Shown in pieces: positions 17,618-25,221 of a stretch of 64,000 nucleotides of DNA. Every line of letters begins with the position of its first letter. Position 1 is the stretch's first letter. Origin of the DNA: CAVQAH01 sp963784195 (lineage in GTDB: Bacteria > Acidobacteriota > Vicinamibacteria > Vicinamibacterales > 2-12-FULL-66-21); contig CAWARA010000036.1 in NCBI GenBank assembly GCA_963784195.1, positions 62,001-126,000 of the forward strand. The letters run 5' to 3'. The position numbers and the translations under genes were made by a program. Under the pieces are notes generated by a model, which was not told the DNA's origin, ran no database searches, and was given only the letters and a program-made list of their open reading frames with translations.

Positions 17618-19366
17618 GTGGCTGTAAGGCGCGGCGTCGTTTTCGTGCTCGTGCTCATCCTGGTCGCCGTGGCCATTTCGATGGCCGGCCTGATCTTCAT
17701 GGGGCTGATGGTCGGCCGCAGCCCGCAGATTGCGAGCAACTCCACGCTGATCCTCCAGGTGAGCGGCGACTTGCAGGAAGTCGAACCGTCCGGCGTCCTC
17801 GATCAGTTTCTCGAACCACCGCCGACTGTCCGATCGCTCGTCGACGCGCTGCGCAAGGCGAAGGTCGACCGGCGCGTGTCGAGCGTGATCATCCGGCCGA
17901 CGAGCACGGCGGCGCTCTGGGGCAAGGTCCAGGAAGTGCGCGATGCGATCGTCGACTTCCGGCAGTCAAAAAAGCCGATCATCGCGTTCCTCGAATACGG
18001 TGGCGATCAGGCGTATTACCTCGCCAGCGCGTGCGAGAAGGTCTTTCTCCTGCCGACGGCGTCGCTCGATCTGACCGGCATCGCCAGTTACGAGCTGTTC
18101 CTCAGAGGCACGCTGGACAAGATCGGAGCGTTCCCCGACGCGCTCCATGTCGGCGAATACAAGACGGCGGCGAATACCTTTACAGAGAAAGGCTTCACGC
18201 CGGCGCACAAGGAGATGGCGGAATCGCTGAACACCGATCTCTACGGTCAGCTGATTCGCGGACTTGCCGACGGCCGTCATAAGTCCGAAGAGGAAGTGCG
18301 CAAGCTCGTCGATCACGGTCCATTTCTTCCCGAGGACGCCGTGCGTGCCGGCCTCGTGGACGATCTCGCGTACGAAGACGAACTCGACGACAAGGTGGAG
18401 CTCGGGCGGGGTCGTGTGCAATATCTCGAGCAGAAGCAATACCGGCACATTGACGCGTCAACGCTCGGCCTCAATCGCGGGCAGCGCATCGCGGTGATCT
18501 ATGCCGTCGGCATGATCAGCAGCGGCGAGAGCAACAATGATTCGACCGGCAGCCAGGTCATCGGGTCAGACACCCTCGTGAGCTACATCCGCCGGGCGCG
18601 GGCGGACAGCTCGATCCGCGCGATCGTCCTCCGGGTCGACAGCCCTGGGGGTTCGGCTATCGCATCGGACGTCATCTGGCGTGAGTTGAGCCTGACGCGC
18701 GACGTCAAGCCGGTGATCGCGTCGATGTCCGACGTCGCCGCCTCTGGTGGTTACTACATCGCCATGCCTGCGCACGCGATCGTGGCGCAGCCGGCCACGC
18801 TGACCGGATCGATCGGCGTCGTCAGCATCAAGTTCGTGATCGACGGCACGCTCGAGAAGCTCGGGGTGAACATCGAAGGCGTCCAGCAGGGACGCTACGC
18901 GGGCATGTATTCGCCCGTCAGGCAGTTCTCGCCGGAAGAACGCGCGAAGATGCTCGAGGTGATGCAGGCCACCTACGACGCGTTCGTCGAGAAGGCGGCC
19001 GCCGGTCGCAACACGACGCCCGAAAAGATCGACGCCATCGCACAGGGCCGCGTGTGGACCGGCAACCAGGCGAAGCAGCTCGGCCTGGTCGACGAGCTCG
19101 GCGGGCTCGATCGCGCACTGGCGCTGGCCAAGCAGCGCGCGAAGATCGCGCAGGACGCGGAAGTCGAGCTGGTGATCTACCCGCCGAAGAAATCGTTCTA
19201 CGAGGTCCTCGCCGATCCGCTCGGCCGGACCTCCGAAGGCATGGGCGCCGTCCGCGCGCTCCTCGGCCTTGGTGACCGCCGTGTACTCAGCACCCTTGCC
19301 GCGCCACTGCAGGTGTTCCGCCGCGGCGAGCCCCTCGCGATCATGCCCAACGTGTTTTTACGCTGA
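17618..19366 (+). CDS. sppA: Signal peptide peptidase SppA (long, 67K-type)
   Basis: 582 residues from GTG 17618, chosen because a GAGGAG ribosome-binding site lies 7 bases upstream; the open frame further up is hairpin sequence. An N-terminal membrane span (VFVLVLILVAVAISMAGLIF) is followed by two ClpP-like S49 domains. The catalytic lysine is in VGEYKTAANTF of the first domain and the catalytic serine in SDVAASGGYYIAMPA of the second, as in E. coli SppA. RVDSPGGSA forms the oxyanion region. It degrades signal peptides left in the membrane after secretion. Confidence 0.93.
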   Translation: MAVRRGVVFVLVLILVAVAISMAGLIFMGLMVGRSPQIASNSTLILQVSGDLQEVEPSGVLDQFLEPPPTVRSLVDALRKAKVDRRVSSVIIRPTSTAALWGKVQEVRDAIVDFRQSKKPIIAFLEYGGDQAYYLASACEKVFLLPTASLDLTGIASYELFLRGTLDKIGAFPDALHVGEYKTAANTFTEKGFTPAHKEMAESLNTDLYGQLIRGLADGRHKSEEEVRKLVDHGPFLPEDAVRAGLVDDLAYEDELDDKVELGRGRVQYLEQKQYRHIDASTLGLNRGQRIAVIYAVGMISSGESNNDSTGSQVIGSDTLVSYIRRARADSSIRAIVLRVDSPGGSAIASDVIWRELSLTRDVKPVIASMSDVAASGGYYIAMPAHAIVAQPATLTGSIGVVSIKFVIDGTLEKLGVNIEGVQQGRYAGMYSPVRQFSPEERAKMLEVMQATYDAFVEKAAAGRNTTPEKIDAIAQGRVWTGNQAKQLGLVDELGGLDRALALAKQRAKIAQDAEVELVIYPPKKSFYEVLADPLGRTSEGMGAVRALLGLGDRRVLSTLAAPLQVFRRGEPLAIMPNVFLR

Positions 19367-19376
19367 CGCCTCATAT

Positions 19377-19497
19377 CGTGGTTCGTGGTTCGTAGCTCGT
19401 CGCTCGAAGACCGTGACGAACTACTGCTCGCGACTCGTAGTGTCCGGCTTTAGCCGGACGCGTTCTTCGAGCGACGAGCCACGAACCACGAACCACG
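19377..19497. repeat. Heptamer hairpin with a dispersed palindrome nested in its loop
   Basis: The left arm (19377-19410) contains CGTGGTT repeated, followed by CTCGTCGCTCGAAGA. The right arm (19463-19497) is the almost exact reverse complement. The loop holds GTCCGGCTTTAGCCGGAC (19442-19459), the same 18-mer found at 8073, 8103 and 22602. Two repeat classes are therefore combined in one element. Confidence 0.85.
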
Positions 19498-19559
19498 GCA
19501 AGCGCGCGATGCCCTTGCGTTTCGAGCGGGTCTCACGATACTCTTCCCCTCGGGTTCCG

Positions 19560-19907
19560 ATGGAGAGACCGACGCCGGCTCCGGACATTCTGCGAGGCAC
19601 GCTCGACCTGCTGATCCTCACCGCCCTCAGCCGCGGGCCGAAACATGGCTATGCCGTGGCCCGCTGGATCGAGATCGCGACCAACGACGCGCTGGCGATC
19701 GGTGAAGGGTCGCTGTATCCCGCCCTGCACCGGCTCGAAGAGCGCAACTGGGTGACCGCTGGCTGGGGCCCTTCGGAGAACAACCGCCACGCGAAGTTCT
19801 ACGCGCTGACGAGACAGGGCCGCGCGCGCCTGCGTGTCGAAGCCAACAACTGGCGTCGTTACGCCGCCGCCGTTTTCGCGGCGCTCGACGCACCGGCCGC
19901 GGAATAG
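19560..19907 (+). CDS. PadR-family transcriptional regulator
   Basis: 115 residues from ATG 19560. The winged helix is clear: ILRGTLDLLILTALSRGPKH, GYAVARWIE, then IGEGSLYPALHRLEERNWV and FYALTRQGRARL, the standard PadR N-terminal domain. It is the short type with little C-terminal dimerisation helix. It ends 9 bp before the ADOP permease gene. This PadR-ADOP pairing is recurrent in Acidobacteria, and the regulator presumably represses the permease in response to a small ligand. Confidence 0.92.
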   Translation: MERPTPAPDILRGTLDLLILTALSRGPKHGYAVARWIEIATNDALAIGEGSLYPALHRLEERNWVTAGWGPSENNRHAKFYALTRQGRARLRVEANNWRRYAAAVFAALDAPAAE

Positions 19908-19916
19908 GGGAAACCA

Positions 19917-22556
19917 ATGTCCCGGTGGCGCCGGTTCCGCCGGCTGTTGGGACCGGAGGCGCGCGGCGACGTCGACGCGGAGCTCTCGTTTCATGTCGAG
20001 ATGCGCGTCCGCGAGCTCGTCGAGCGCGGCGAATCGCCGGATCGCGCGCGGGAGCTCGCCCTGCGCCGGTTTGGCGATTACGAAGACTCGCGGGAGGCAT
20101 GCCTCGTGATCAGCGAGCGGCGGGAGCGGACCATGGTACGAACGGAATACGTGTCGGAGTTGCGGCAGGATGTCGCATATGCGTTCCGAATGCTGCGCCG
20201 GACGCCTGGATTCACGCTGATTGCCGTAGCCACCCTGGCGCTCGGCATCGGTGCCAACAGCGCGATCTTCAGCGTCGTCCACGGCGTGCTGCTCCAGTCG
20301 CTGCCGTTCCGCGAACCAGGCAGGCTCTATGAAGTACGGATGCTCTATCCGGACGGAACGTTCTATACGGGCGTGTCCGCACCGGACTTCGCGAGCGTCC
20401 GAGAGGAGAACCGCGTGTTCGAGCAGGTCGAGGCTTACTCGACCGGCATCTTCACGTTGCTCGGCGCCGGCGAGCCGCGAGAGGTCCGCGGCGTCAACGT
20501 CAGCGACGGGTTGTTCCGCATGCTCGGCCTCGACATCGCCGTAGGCCGCGGGTTTCTGCAGGAAGAGCACCAGCCAAATCGCGGCGGCGTCGCCGTGCTG
20601 GATCATGGATTCTGGCAGCGCATGTTCGGCGGCGACCGCAGCGTGCTCGGGCGCACCGTGTCCGTCGGCGGCGATCCCTACACGATCGTCGGCGTGCTGG
20701 CACCTGGCGCGGGGCTGACGACGCCCGCGGACATGTATGCGCCGCTCGAGTACGACGAACGGTTCAGTGCCACAGCCGAGACCGCACGACGGTCGGAATT
20801 CCTCGCCGTCGTCGGGCGTTCGCGTCCAGGCCTCGCGCTCAAGCAGGTCGATGACGATCTCCGGCGAGTCGGCACTCGCCTTCAGGTCGCCTTCCCCCGC
20901 TCGAACGAGGGACTCACCTTCAACGCAATTGGTCTGCACCAGTTGATTGTCGGCGACGTACGCACTCCCCTGCTGGTCCTCATGGGTGCTGTAGGGTTCG
21001 TCCTTCTCGTCGCCTGCGTCAATGTCGCCAACCTGTTGCTCGCGCGGGCGTCGGCGCGCAAGGAGGAACTCGCCGTTCGTGCGGCCCTCGGCGCCGGACG
21101 CACGCGACTGTTCCGCCAGCTGCTCACGGAAGCTGTCGTGCTCGGGCTGGCTGGCGGCCTCTGTGGTCTTGCGATCGCCTATTGGGGCACGCGAACGCTG
21201 ATTGCGGCGCAACCGGCCGACATCCCGCGTCTCGATGAGGTCGGCCTCAGCACGACGGTCGTGCTGTTCACGCTGGCCGTGTCCCTCCTCACGAGCATCA
21301 TCTTCAGTGTTCTGCCCACATTGCACATGACGCGCGGCCGGCTCACGGAAGCGTTGCACGAGGGCGGGCGCAGCGGCGCGGGCAGCAGCGGTCACCGCAC
21401 GCGGGCCGCACTCGTCGTCGCGGAAATGTCGCTGGCCGTCGTCCTGCTCGTCGGCGCGGGGCTGCTCATTCGCAGCTTCGTCGAACTGATGAGGGTCCAG
21501 CCCGGCTTCCAGACCGATCACGCGATGGCGTTTCGACTGACGATGCAGGGTGACGAGTACAAGGGGGGACCGCAAATACGCAACCGCGTCGCGCTGTTCC
21601 AGGAACGCCTGCGCGCGCTTCCAGGCGTCACCGTCGTCGGCGCCGGCACCGTGCTTCCGCTGAGCGGTCTCGGATCGATCTTCAATTTCACGGTGGAAGG
21701 TGCACCGCCGCCACCACCCAACGTCAACGCGGAGATAGCGATCGCCAGCATTACGCCCGATTACTTCCGCGCCATCGGCACGCCGCTCAAGCGCGGCCGC
21801 TTCTTCACGGAAGGCGATCACAGCGAGTCGCCGAAGGTCGCGATCATCAATGAGTCGGCCGTCCGGCGATGGTTCCCTCAGGACGACCCGCTCGGCAAGC
21901 GCGTGACCGTCGGCAACGACGTGCGCGAAATCGTCGGGGTCGTCGGCGACTTCCGGCAGCGCGACCCCGGACAGGAATCGGTGCCCCAGCTCTTCGCGCC
22001 GCATGGACAGTTCACGACGCGAACCATCCGGATAGTTGTCCGGACGACTTCGGATCCGCTGGCACTGGCTTCCGCGATCCGGTCGGAAATCCGCGGCATC
22101 GACCCGAATCTGGCCATTCCCGACTTCACGCCGCTCGAGCAGCTCGTCTCGCGCTCGGTGGCCCGGCCGCGCTTCTACGCGTCGCTGGTCATGCTGTTCG
22201 CAGGCGTTGCCCTCGCGTTGGCGGCGACCGGCATCTTCGGCGTCATGAGCTACACCGTCGCGCAACGCCGCCGCGAGATCAGCATCCGGATGGCGCTCGG
22301 CGCGCGCGCCGGGGACGTCTTACGCATGATCGTCGGCCGCGCGCTCCTGCTCGCCGCCATCGGCGCCATTCTCGGCGTGGCCGCCGCTCAAGCGCTCGGC
22401 CGCGTCATCCAGAAACAACTCTTCGGCGTGACCCTGCTCGACCCCCTCACGATCGCCGCCGTCATCGTCGTGCTGGGCCTGAGCGCCGTTGCAGCGAGCA
22501 TCCTGCCGGCCCGGCGCGCGGCGGGGGTGGATCCGGCTAGCGTGTTGCGTTCATAG
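19917..22556 (+). CDS. ADOP-family (acidobacterial duplicated orphan permease) MacB/FtsX-like permease
   Basis: 879 residues. The first 70 residues form the ADOP-specific N-terminal helical domain (DVDAELSFHVEMRVRELVER, SPDRARELALRRFGD). Two MacB periplasmic-core plus FtsX units follow. The first starts with LRRTPGFTLIAVATLALGIG ANSAIFSVVHGV and ends with the span LVACVNVANLLLARA. The second carries RAALVVAEMSLAVVLLVGAG and finishes with ISIRMALGARAGDVLRMIV. No ATP-binding gene is adjacent, hence 'orphan'. The role in export or mechanotransmission is unproven. Confidence 0.92.
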   Translation: MSRWRRFRRLLGPEARGDVDAELSFHVEMRVRELVERGESPDRARELALRRFGDYEDSREACLVISERRERTMVRTEYVSELRQDVAYAFRMLRRTPGFTLIAVATLALGIGANSAIFSVVHGVLLQSLPFREPGRLYEVRMLYPDGTFYTGVSAPDFASVREENRVFEQVEAYSTGIFTLLGAGEPREVRGVNVSDGLFRMLGLDIAVGRGFLQEEHQPNRGGVAVLDHGFWQRMFGGDRSVLGRTVSVGGDPYTIVGVLAPGAGLTTPADMYAPLEYDERFSATAETARRSEFLAVVGRSRPGLALKQVDDDLRRVGTRLQVAFPRSNEGLTFNAIGLHQLIVGDVRTPLLVLMGAVGFVLLVACVNVANLLLARASARKEELAVRAALGAGRTRLFRQLLTEAVVLGLAGGLCGLAIAYWGTRTLIAAQPADIPRLDEVGLSTTVVLFTLAVSLLTSIIFSVLPTLHMTRGRLTEALHEGGRSGAGSSGHRTRAALVVAEMSLAVVLLVGAGLLIRSFVELMRVQPGFQTDHAMAFRLTMQGDEYKGGPQIRNRVALFQERLRALPGVTVVGAGTVLPLSGLGSIFNFTVEGAPPPPPNVNAEIAIASITPDYFRAIGTPLKRGRFFTEGDHSESPKVAIINESAVRRWFPQDDPLGKRVTVGNDVREIVGVVGDFRQRDPGQESVPQLFAPHGQFTTRTIRIVVRTTSDPLALASAIRSEIRGIDPNLAIPDFTPLEQLVSRSVARPRFYASLVMLFAGVALALAATGIFGVMSYTVAQRRREISIRMALGARAGDVLRMIVGRALLLAAIGAILGVAAAQALGRVIQKQLFGVTLLDPLTIAAVIVVLGLSAVAASILPARRAAGVDPASVLRS

Positions 22557-22640
22557 TCGGGAGCTCGGGACTCGGGACCTGGGGCTCGAGTTGTTTGTAG
22601 TGTCCGGCTTTAGCCGGACCAACCCGGCTTTAGCCGGACC
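22557..22640. repeat. Partial heptamer repeat followed by two dispersed palindromes
   Basis: Tandem CTCGGGA-like heptamers (22558-22590) are followed by GTCCGGCTTTAGCCGGAC at 22602-22619 and a shorter copy CCGGCTTTAGCCGG at 22624-22637. The matching right arm of a heptamer hairpin is not seen, so this looks like a half or decayed element. The remaining sequence to 22754 shows nothing I can name. Confidence 0.7.
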
Positions 22641-22754
22641 GACACGATTCCTGGACGACGGTCACGACGACCGCGACGTTCTCTGGCAAGCGGGGGAGCA
22701 AATTCGCCGACCCGGGCGACGCGTTCCGTCGAGGCAGGTATCCTGGACACGCCC

Positions 22755-22783
22755 TCGACTCTCTCACCGGTCTCGCCTATAAT
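22755..22783 (+). promoter_or_regulatory. Candidate sigma-70-type promoter of tRNA-Leu
   Basis: TCGACT (4 of 6 to TTGACA), 17 bp spacer, then a perfect TATAAT at 22778-22783. The expected start lies about 27 bases before the mature tRNA 5' end, a normal leader length. Confidence 0.55.
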
Positions 22784-22816
22784 TAGTGGTTCGGGCCAGT
22801 CGTTCTCACCTCATTT

Positions 22817-22903
22817 GCGGAAGTGGCGGAACTGGCAGACGCGCAAGCCTCAGGAGCTTGTGGCCGCAAGGTCGTGGAGGTTCAAATCCTCTCTTCCGCA
22901 CCA
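22817..22903 (+). tRNA. tRNA-Leu, anticodon CAG, CCA encoded
   Basis: An 87-base class II tRNA. The acceptor GCGGAAG (22817-22823) pairs with CTTCCGC (22893-22899), discriminator A, encoded CCA. The anticodon arm is CAAGC-CTCAGGA-GCTTG with anticodon CAG. A long variable arm (TGGCCGCAAGGTCGTGG region) and TTCAAAT T-loop follow, all as in leucine tRNAs. Its 3' 59 bases are repeated exactly at 28823-28881, which marks this gene as an integration site. Confidence 0.96.
22845..22903 (+). repeat. Attachment-site copy 1 (inside tRNA-Leu)
   Basis: The 59 bases from the anticodon stem to the CCA end are identical to 28823-28881. The identity starts at AAGCCTCAGGAG and stops right after the CCA, so it is exactly the tRNA 3' portion that tyrosine recombinases duplicate on integration. 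An integrase remnant lies 10 bp beyond. Confidence 0.9.
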
Positions 22904-22912
22904 ACCACTAAT

Positions 22913-23302
22913 TCATTGCAGGCGAGAGTTTTGGGCAGGCGCTGAAGCATCGGATGTGGGCACAGTGGCTTGTGTGTCCTCGTCGGCTTTGTGCAACGGT
23001 TGTGCAATCGCTGGGCGGTGACCTTCCAGCTTGTCCATCGCCGCGTGAAGCCCTCGGAGGTGGATGTTGAGGTAGCGGCTCGTGGTGGTCAGTTTGGTGT
23101 GCCCGAGGATTTTGCTCACCAACGTGACCGGAACACCCGCCTCCTCAAACCGCGATCCCGCTTCGTGACGTAGGTCACGGAGCTGCAACCCAGTCAGCCC
23201 AGCGCGGTCGCAGGCGTTCTCCCACGCCGTCCGAACCGATTTAACTCTTCGGCCCAGCTCATCGCCAAAGACGTAAGCATCTTTCGCGAGTGGCTCCCCT
23301 GC
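22913..23302 (-). pseudogene. Tyrosine recombinase (integrase) C-terminal remnant 1
   Basis: About 130 residues at the end of an open frame that runs 23527-22913. The catalytic C-terminal domain is recognisable: VRTAWENACDRAGL, then LRDLRHEAGSRFEEAG (HxxR box, with R at the usual H position), ILGHTKLTTTSRYLN (H box and tyrosine nucleophile). The N-terminal DNA-binding and the first arginine box are missing. Upstream it is fused in frame to a kinase-like fragment, so it cannot be a functional integrase. Its orientation, C-terminus toward the tRNA, is standard for tRNA-targeting elements. Confidence 0.8.
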
Positions 23303-23437
23303 CGCGAGGCACTTCCGGACGAGCCGATCGAGGCCGGGCGGCACCACCGGCTGGATGCTGGCGAGCGGCTCGTGGTCACGCTCGAGCATTGCGGCGATCA
23401 GGCTCGCCTGGGAGTCCCCCGTGAAGGCGCGCCTGCG
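23303..23437 (-). pseudogene. Fragment of a Ser/Thr protein kinase C-lobe, fused to the integrase remnant
   Basis: About 45 residues, RRAFTGDSQASLIAAMLERD followed by VVPPGLDRLVRKCLA, match the typical late C-lobe of acidobacterial Ser/Thr kinases (G-R-R-A-F-x-G ... A-L-D-R-L-V-x-K-C-L-A-K-D). The reading frame then passes directly into integrase sequence without the expected KDPDDRW. The rest of the kinase is absent, so this is the scar of a deletion or recombination inside the island. Confidence 0.65.
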
Positions 23438-23577
23438 CGCTGGCGTGCCGATGTGGGAGCCAGACACGACCAGTCCGCTGCGGCCCACCAGCGAGCGACC
23501 GACTCTCGTGGAGCCTGCGCGAGGCACCGAATCTCTATGCCTTTACGAATCGAGTCCCTCGACCGTGTTGGCCGGGC

Positions 23578-25206
23578 TCACTTCGCTCGTGCGGTGATGA
23601 CGACCACTCCGATTCTGAGCGTATTGCGATCGCCGGTCAGGCCCTGGAAGACGAACGGCTGAACCTCGAAGTTCGACAGTGCCGCCACCGAGCCGACTGG
23701 CAACTGACCGCGGTCTTCGAACCGCACGACTTCGCCGCGGATGGTCCCCTTCAGCAACAGCTCCAGGCCGAGAGGGTCGTGGACAACCTCGACCAGATTG
23801 CCTGTCAGGTCCTGATATGCCCCCGTGCGCCCGCAGATGGGACAGCTCTCGACGTCAGCGTGATTCGGGTTGGTGTGCTCGACCTCATAGTGCACGCTCG
23901 CCGCAAAGCGGTAGAACGGACGGGCGCCTGCAGCCGTGCTGAGCTGGACCTCGGCTGCCTTCTGCCGGGCCAGCGCAGAGTAGTAGTACCGCATATGAAA
24001 CGCGTGGGAGTGCTGAAGAGCGGTCGCCGCCTTGGTTTGCCAAGGTTGCAAGTGTTCGAGCGTGGTTTCGAAATCGCATCCTTCGGGATTATCAAATGGG
24101 CCGAAGGACTCGCGCAGGCCCATGGCTTCGCGCAGGCGATCGGTCACCAGCCTGATTGCCGACTCGTAAGACGCCGCAAGCGTGGCGTCGACGTAGAACC
24201 AGACGTTGGGATAACGTGGCATCGCGCGATCGAAAAGAGTCTTCGGCGGCAGCTGGAAGTCGTCCAGCGAACGCGCGCGGACTGGCGGAGACGGTGGAAC
24301 AGACGACGCCTCGTCGACCGGCCATTCGGTTTTCGGCCGGAAGTTGTACGTCAGAAATTCTCGATTGATCGTCGCGCTGTTCCAGCGTGACACCTTCGCC
24401 ATCATCGTTCGGTTGAACATCTGAAGCGGCTCGATCGGACGCGAGAAGTCGATGAAGTCCCGCGAGGTGCCCTCGAACCTATCCGGCCACTGGAGCCGGC
24501 GTGCAAGAGGGTGGTCAAATAGACGTCGGCCTTCTTCTTTCAGCTTGCGGAAGGTCGCCTCGTTGTAGGCCGCCAACGTCATGGACCTTCCCGGCGTCAG
24601 ATACTTGCGCTCGACGTCGCCGTCGCTGGCGGTGATCCTGAGATCTTCCCACCCAGCCGGCATCGAGCCATGCTTCCCCCACTGGACGTTCACGCGCGGG
24701 CGCATCTGATGCTGCCGGGCGTCGCTCAAGGCTGCTTCGCCGCCAGTGAGCAGGCGGCCATGGAAGTACGTCCAGATACCTTGAATGCTCTGCCGATCCG
24801 GCGAGTACTCGACCCACATGACTTCGTGATCACAGGGATCGTTGTCCTCTGGAAAGTCGATGTCGTCCTCCCAGAAGAAGTGGTACGCAATGAGGTGCCG
24901 CTGTGGATGCACAATCACGGCGAAATCCTTCAACGCGAAGAACTCTCGCGGTGTCGTGTAGAGCCGCGGGGCGAAGCGGCGGACGAGGGCCAATTCCTCC
25001 GAGGTCAGTGCACGAGTCGGCTCGAGCTCCAGCGACCGAGCGTACTCACGGCTCGCGTCGTCCAGACTGCGACGGAGGTGATGCTCGACCCCGAGGCGAT
25101 GATGCGTCTCGGCCGTGCCAGCATCGTTCGTGCTCTGCGGCGAGGGTAACGCCGCCGTGGCGATGCACGCCACGACGGCAACGCCCTTCAGGGACGCCCA
25201 CGTCAT
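23578..25206 (-). CDS. Secreted protein of unknown function, partner of a TonB receptor
   Basis: 542 residues. A signal peptide (SLKGVAVVACIATAALPS) is followed by a short TPR-like helix pair (YARSLELEPTRALTSEELAL). A large domain begins RRFAPRLYTTPREFFALKDF and contains aromatic- and aspartate-rich stretches (HFFWEDDIDFPEDNDPCDHE) and a late CPICG zinc-knuckle-like motif near residue 455. I do not recognise the family. It starts 15 bp after the TonB receptor gene on the same strand, inside the element bounded by the tRNA repeats, so a role in processing or binding the receptor's substrate at the cell surface is plausible. The frame is complete with no shift. Confidence 0.75.
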   Translation of the reverse strand: MTWASLKGVAVVACIATAALPSPQSTNDAGTAETHHRLGVEHHLRRSLDDASREYARSLELEPTRALTSEELALVRRFAPRLYTTPREFFALKDFAVIVHPQRHLIAYHFFWEDDIDFPEDNDPCDHEVMWVEYSPDRQSIQGIWTYFHGRLLTGGEAALSDARQHQMRPRVNVQWGKHGSMPAGWEDLRITASDGDVERKYLTPGRSMTLAAYNEATFRKLKEEGRRLFDHPLARRLQWPDRFEGTSRDFIDFSRPIEPLQMFNRTMMAKVSRWNSATINREFLTYNFRPKTEWPVDEASSVPPSPPVRARSLDDFQLPPKTLFDRAMPRYPNVWFYVDATLAASYESAIRLVTDRLREAMGLRESFGPFDNPEGCDFETTLEHLQPWQTKAATALQHSHAFHMRYYYSALARQKAAEVQLSTAAGARPFYRFAASVHYEVEHTNPNHADVESCPICGRTGAYQDLTGNLVEVVHDPLGLELLLKGTIRGEVVRFEDRGQLPVGSVAALSNFEVQPFVFQGLTGDRNTLRIGVVVITARAK

Positions 25207-25221
25207 GAGTTCGTCTGGAGT

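Noticed and set aside
19533..22265. A 910-codon open frame on the minus strand opposite the ADOP permease
   Set aside because: The plus-strand permease is a clear family match. The antisense frame is rich in R, H, D and A with no domain, as expected from GC-biased third positions.
23303..23437. A functional Ser/Thr protein kinase
   Set aside because: Only about 45 residues of the C-lobe exist; the ATP-binding and catalytic motifs are absent.
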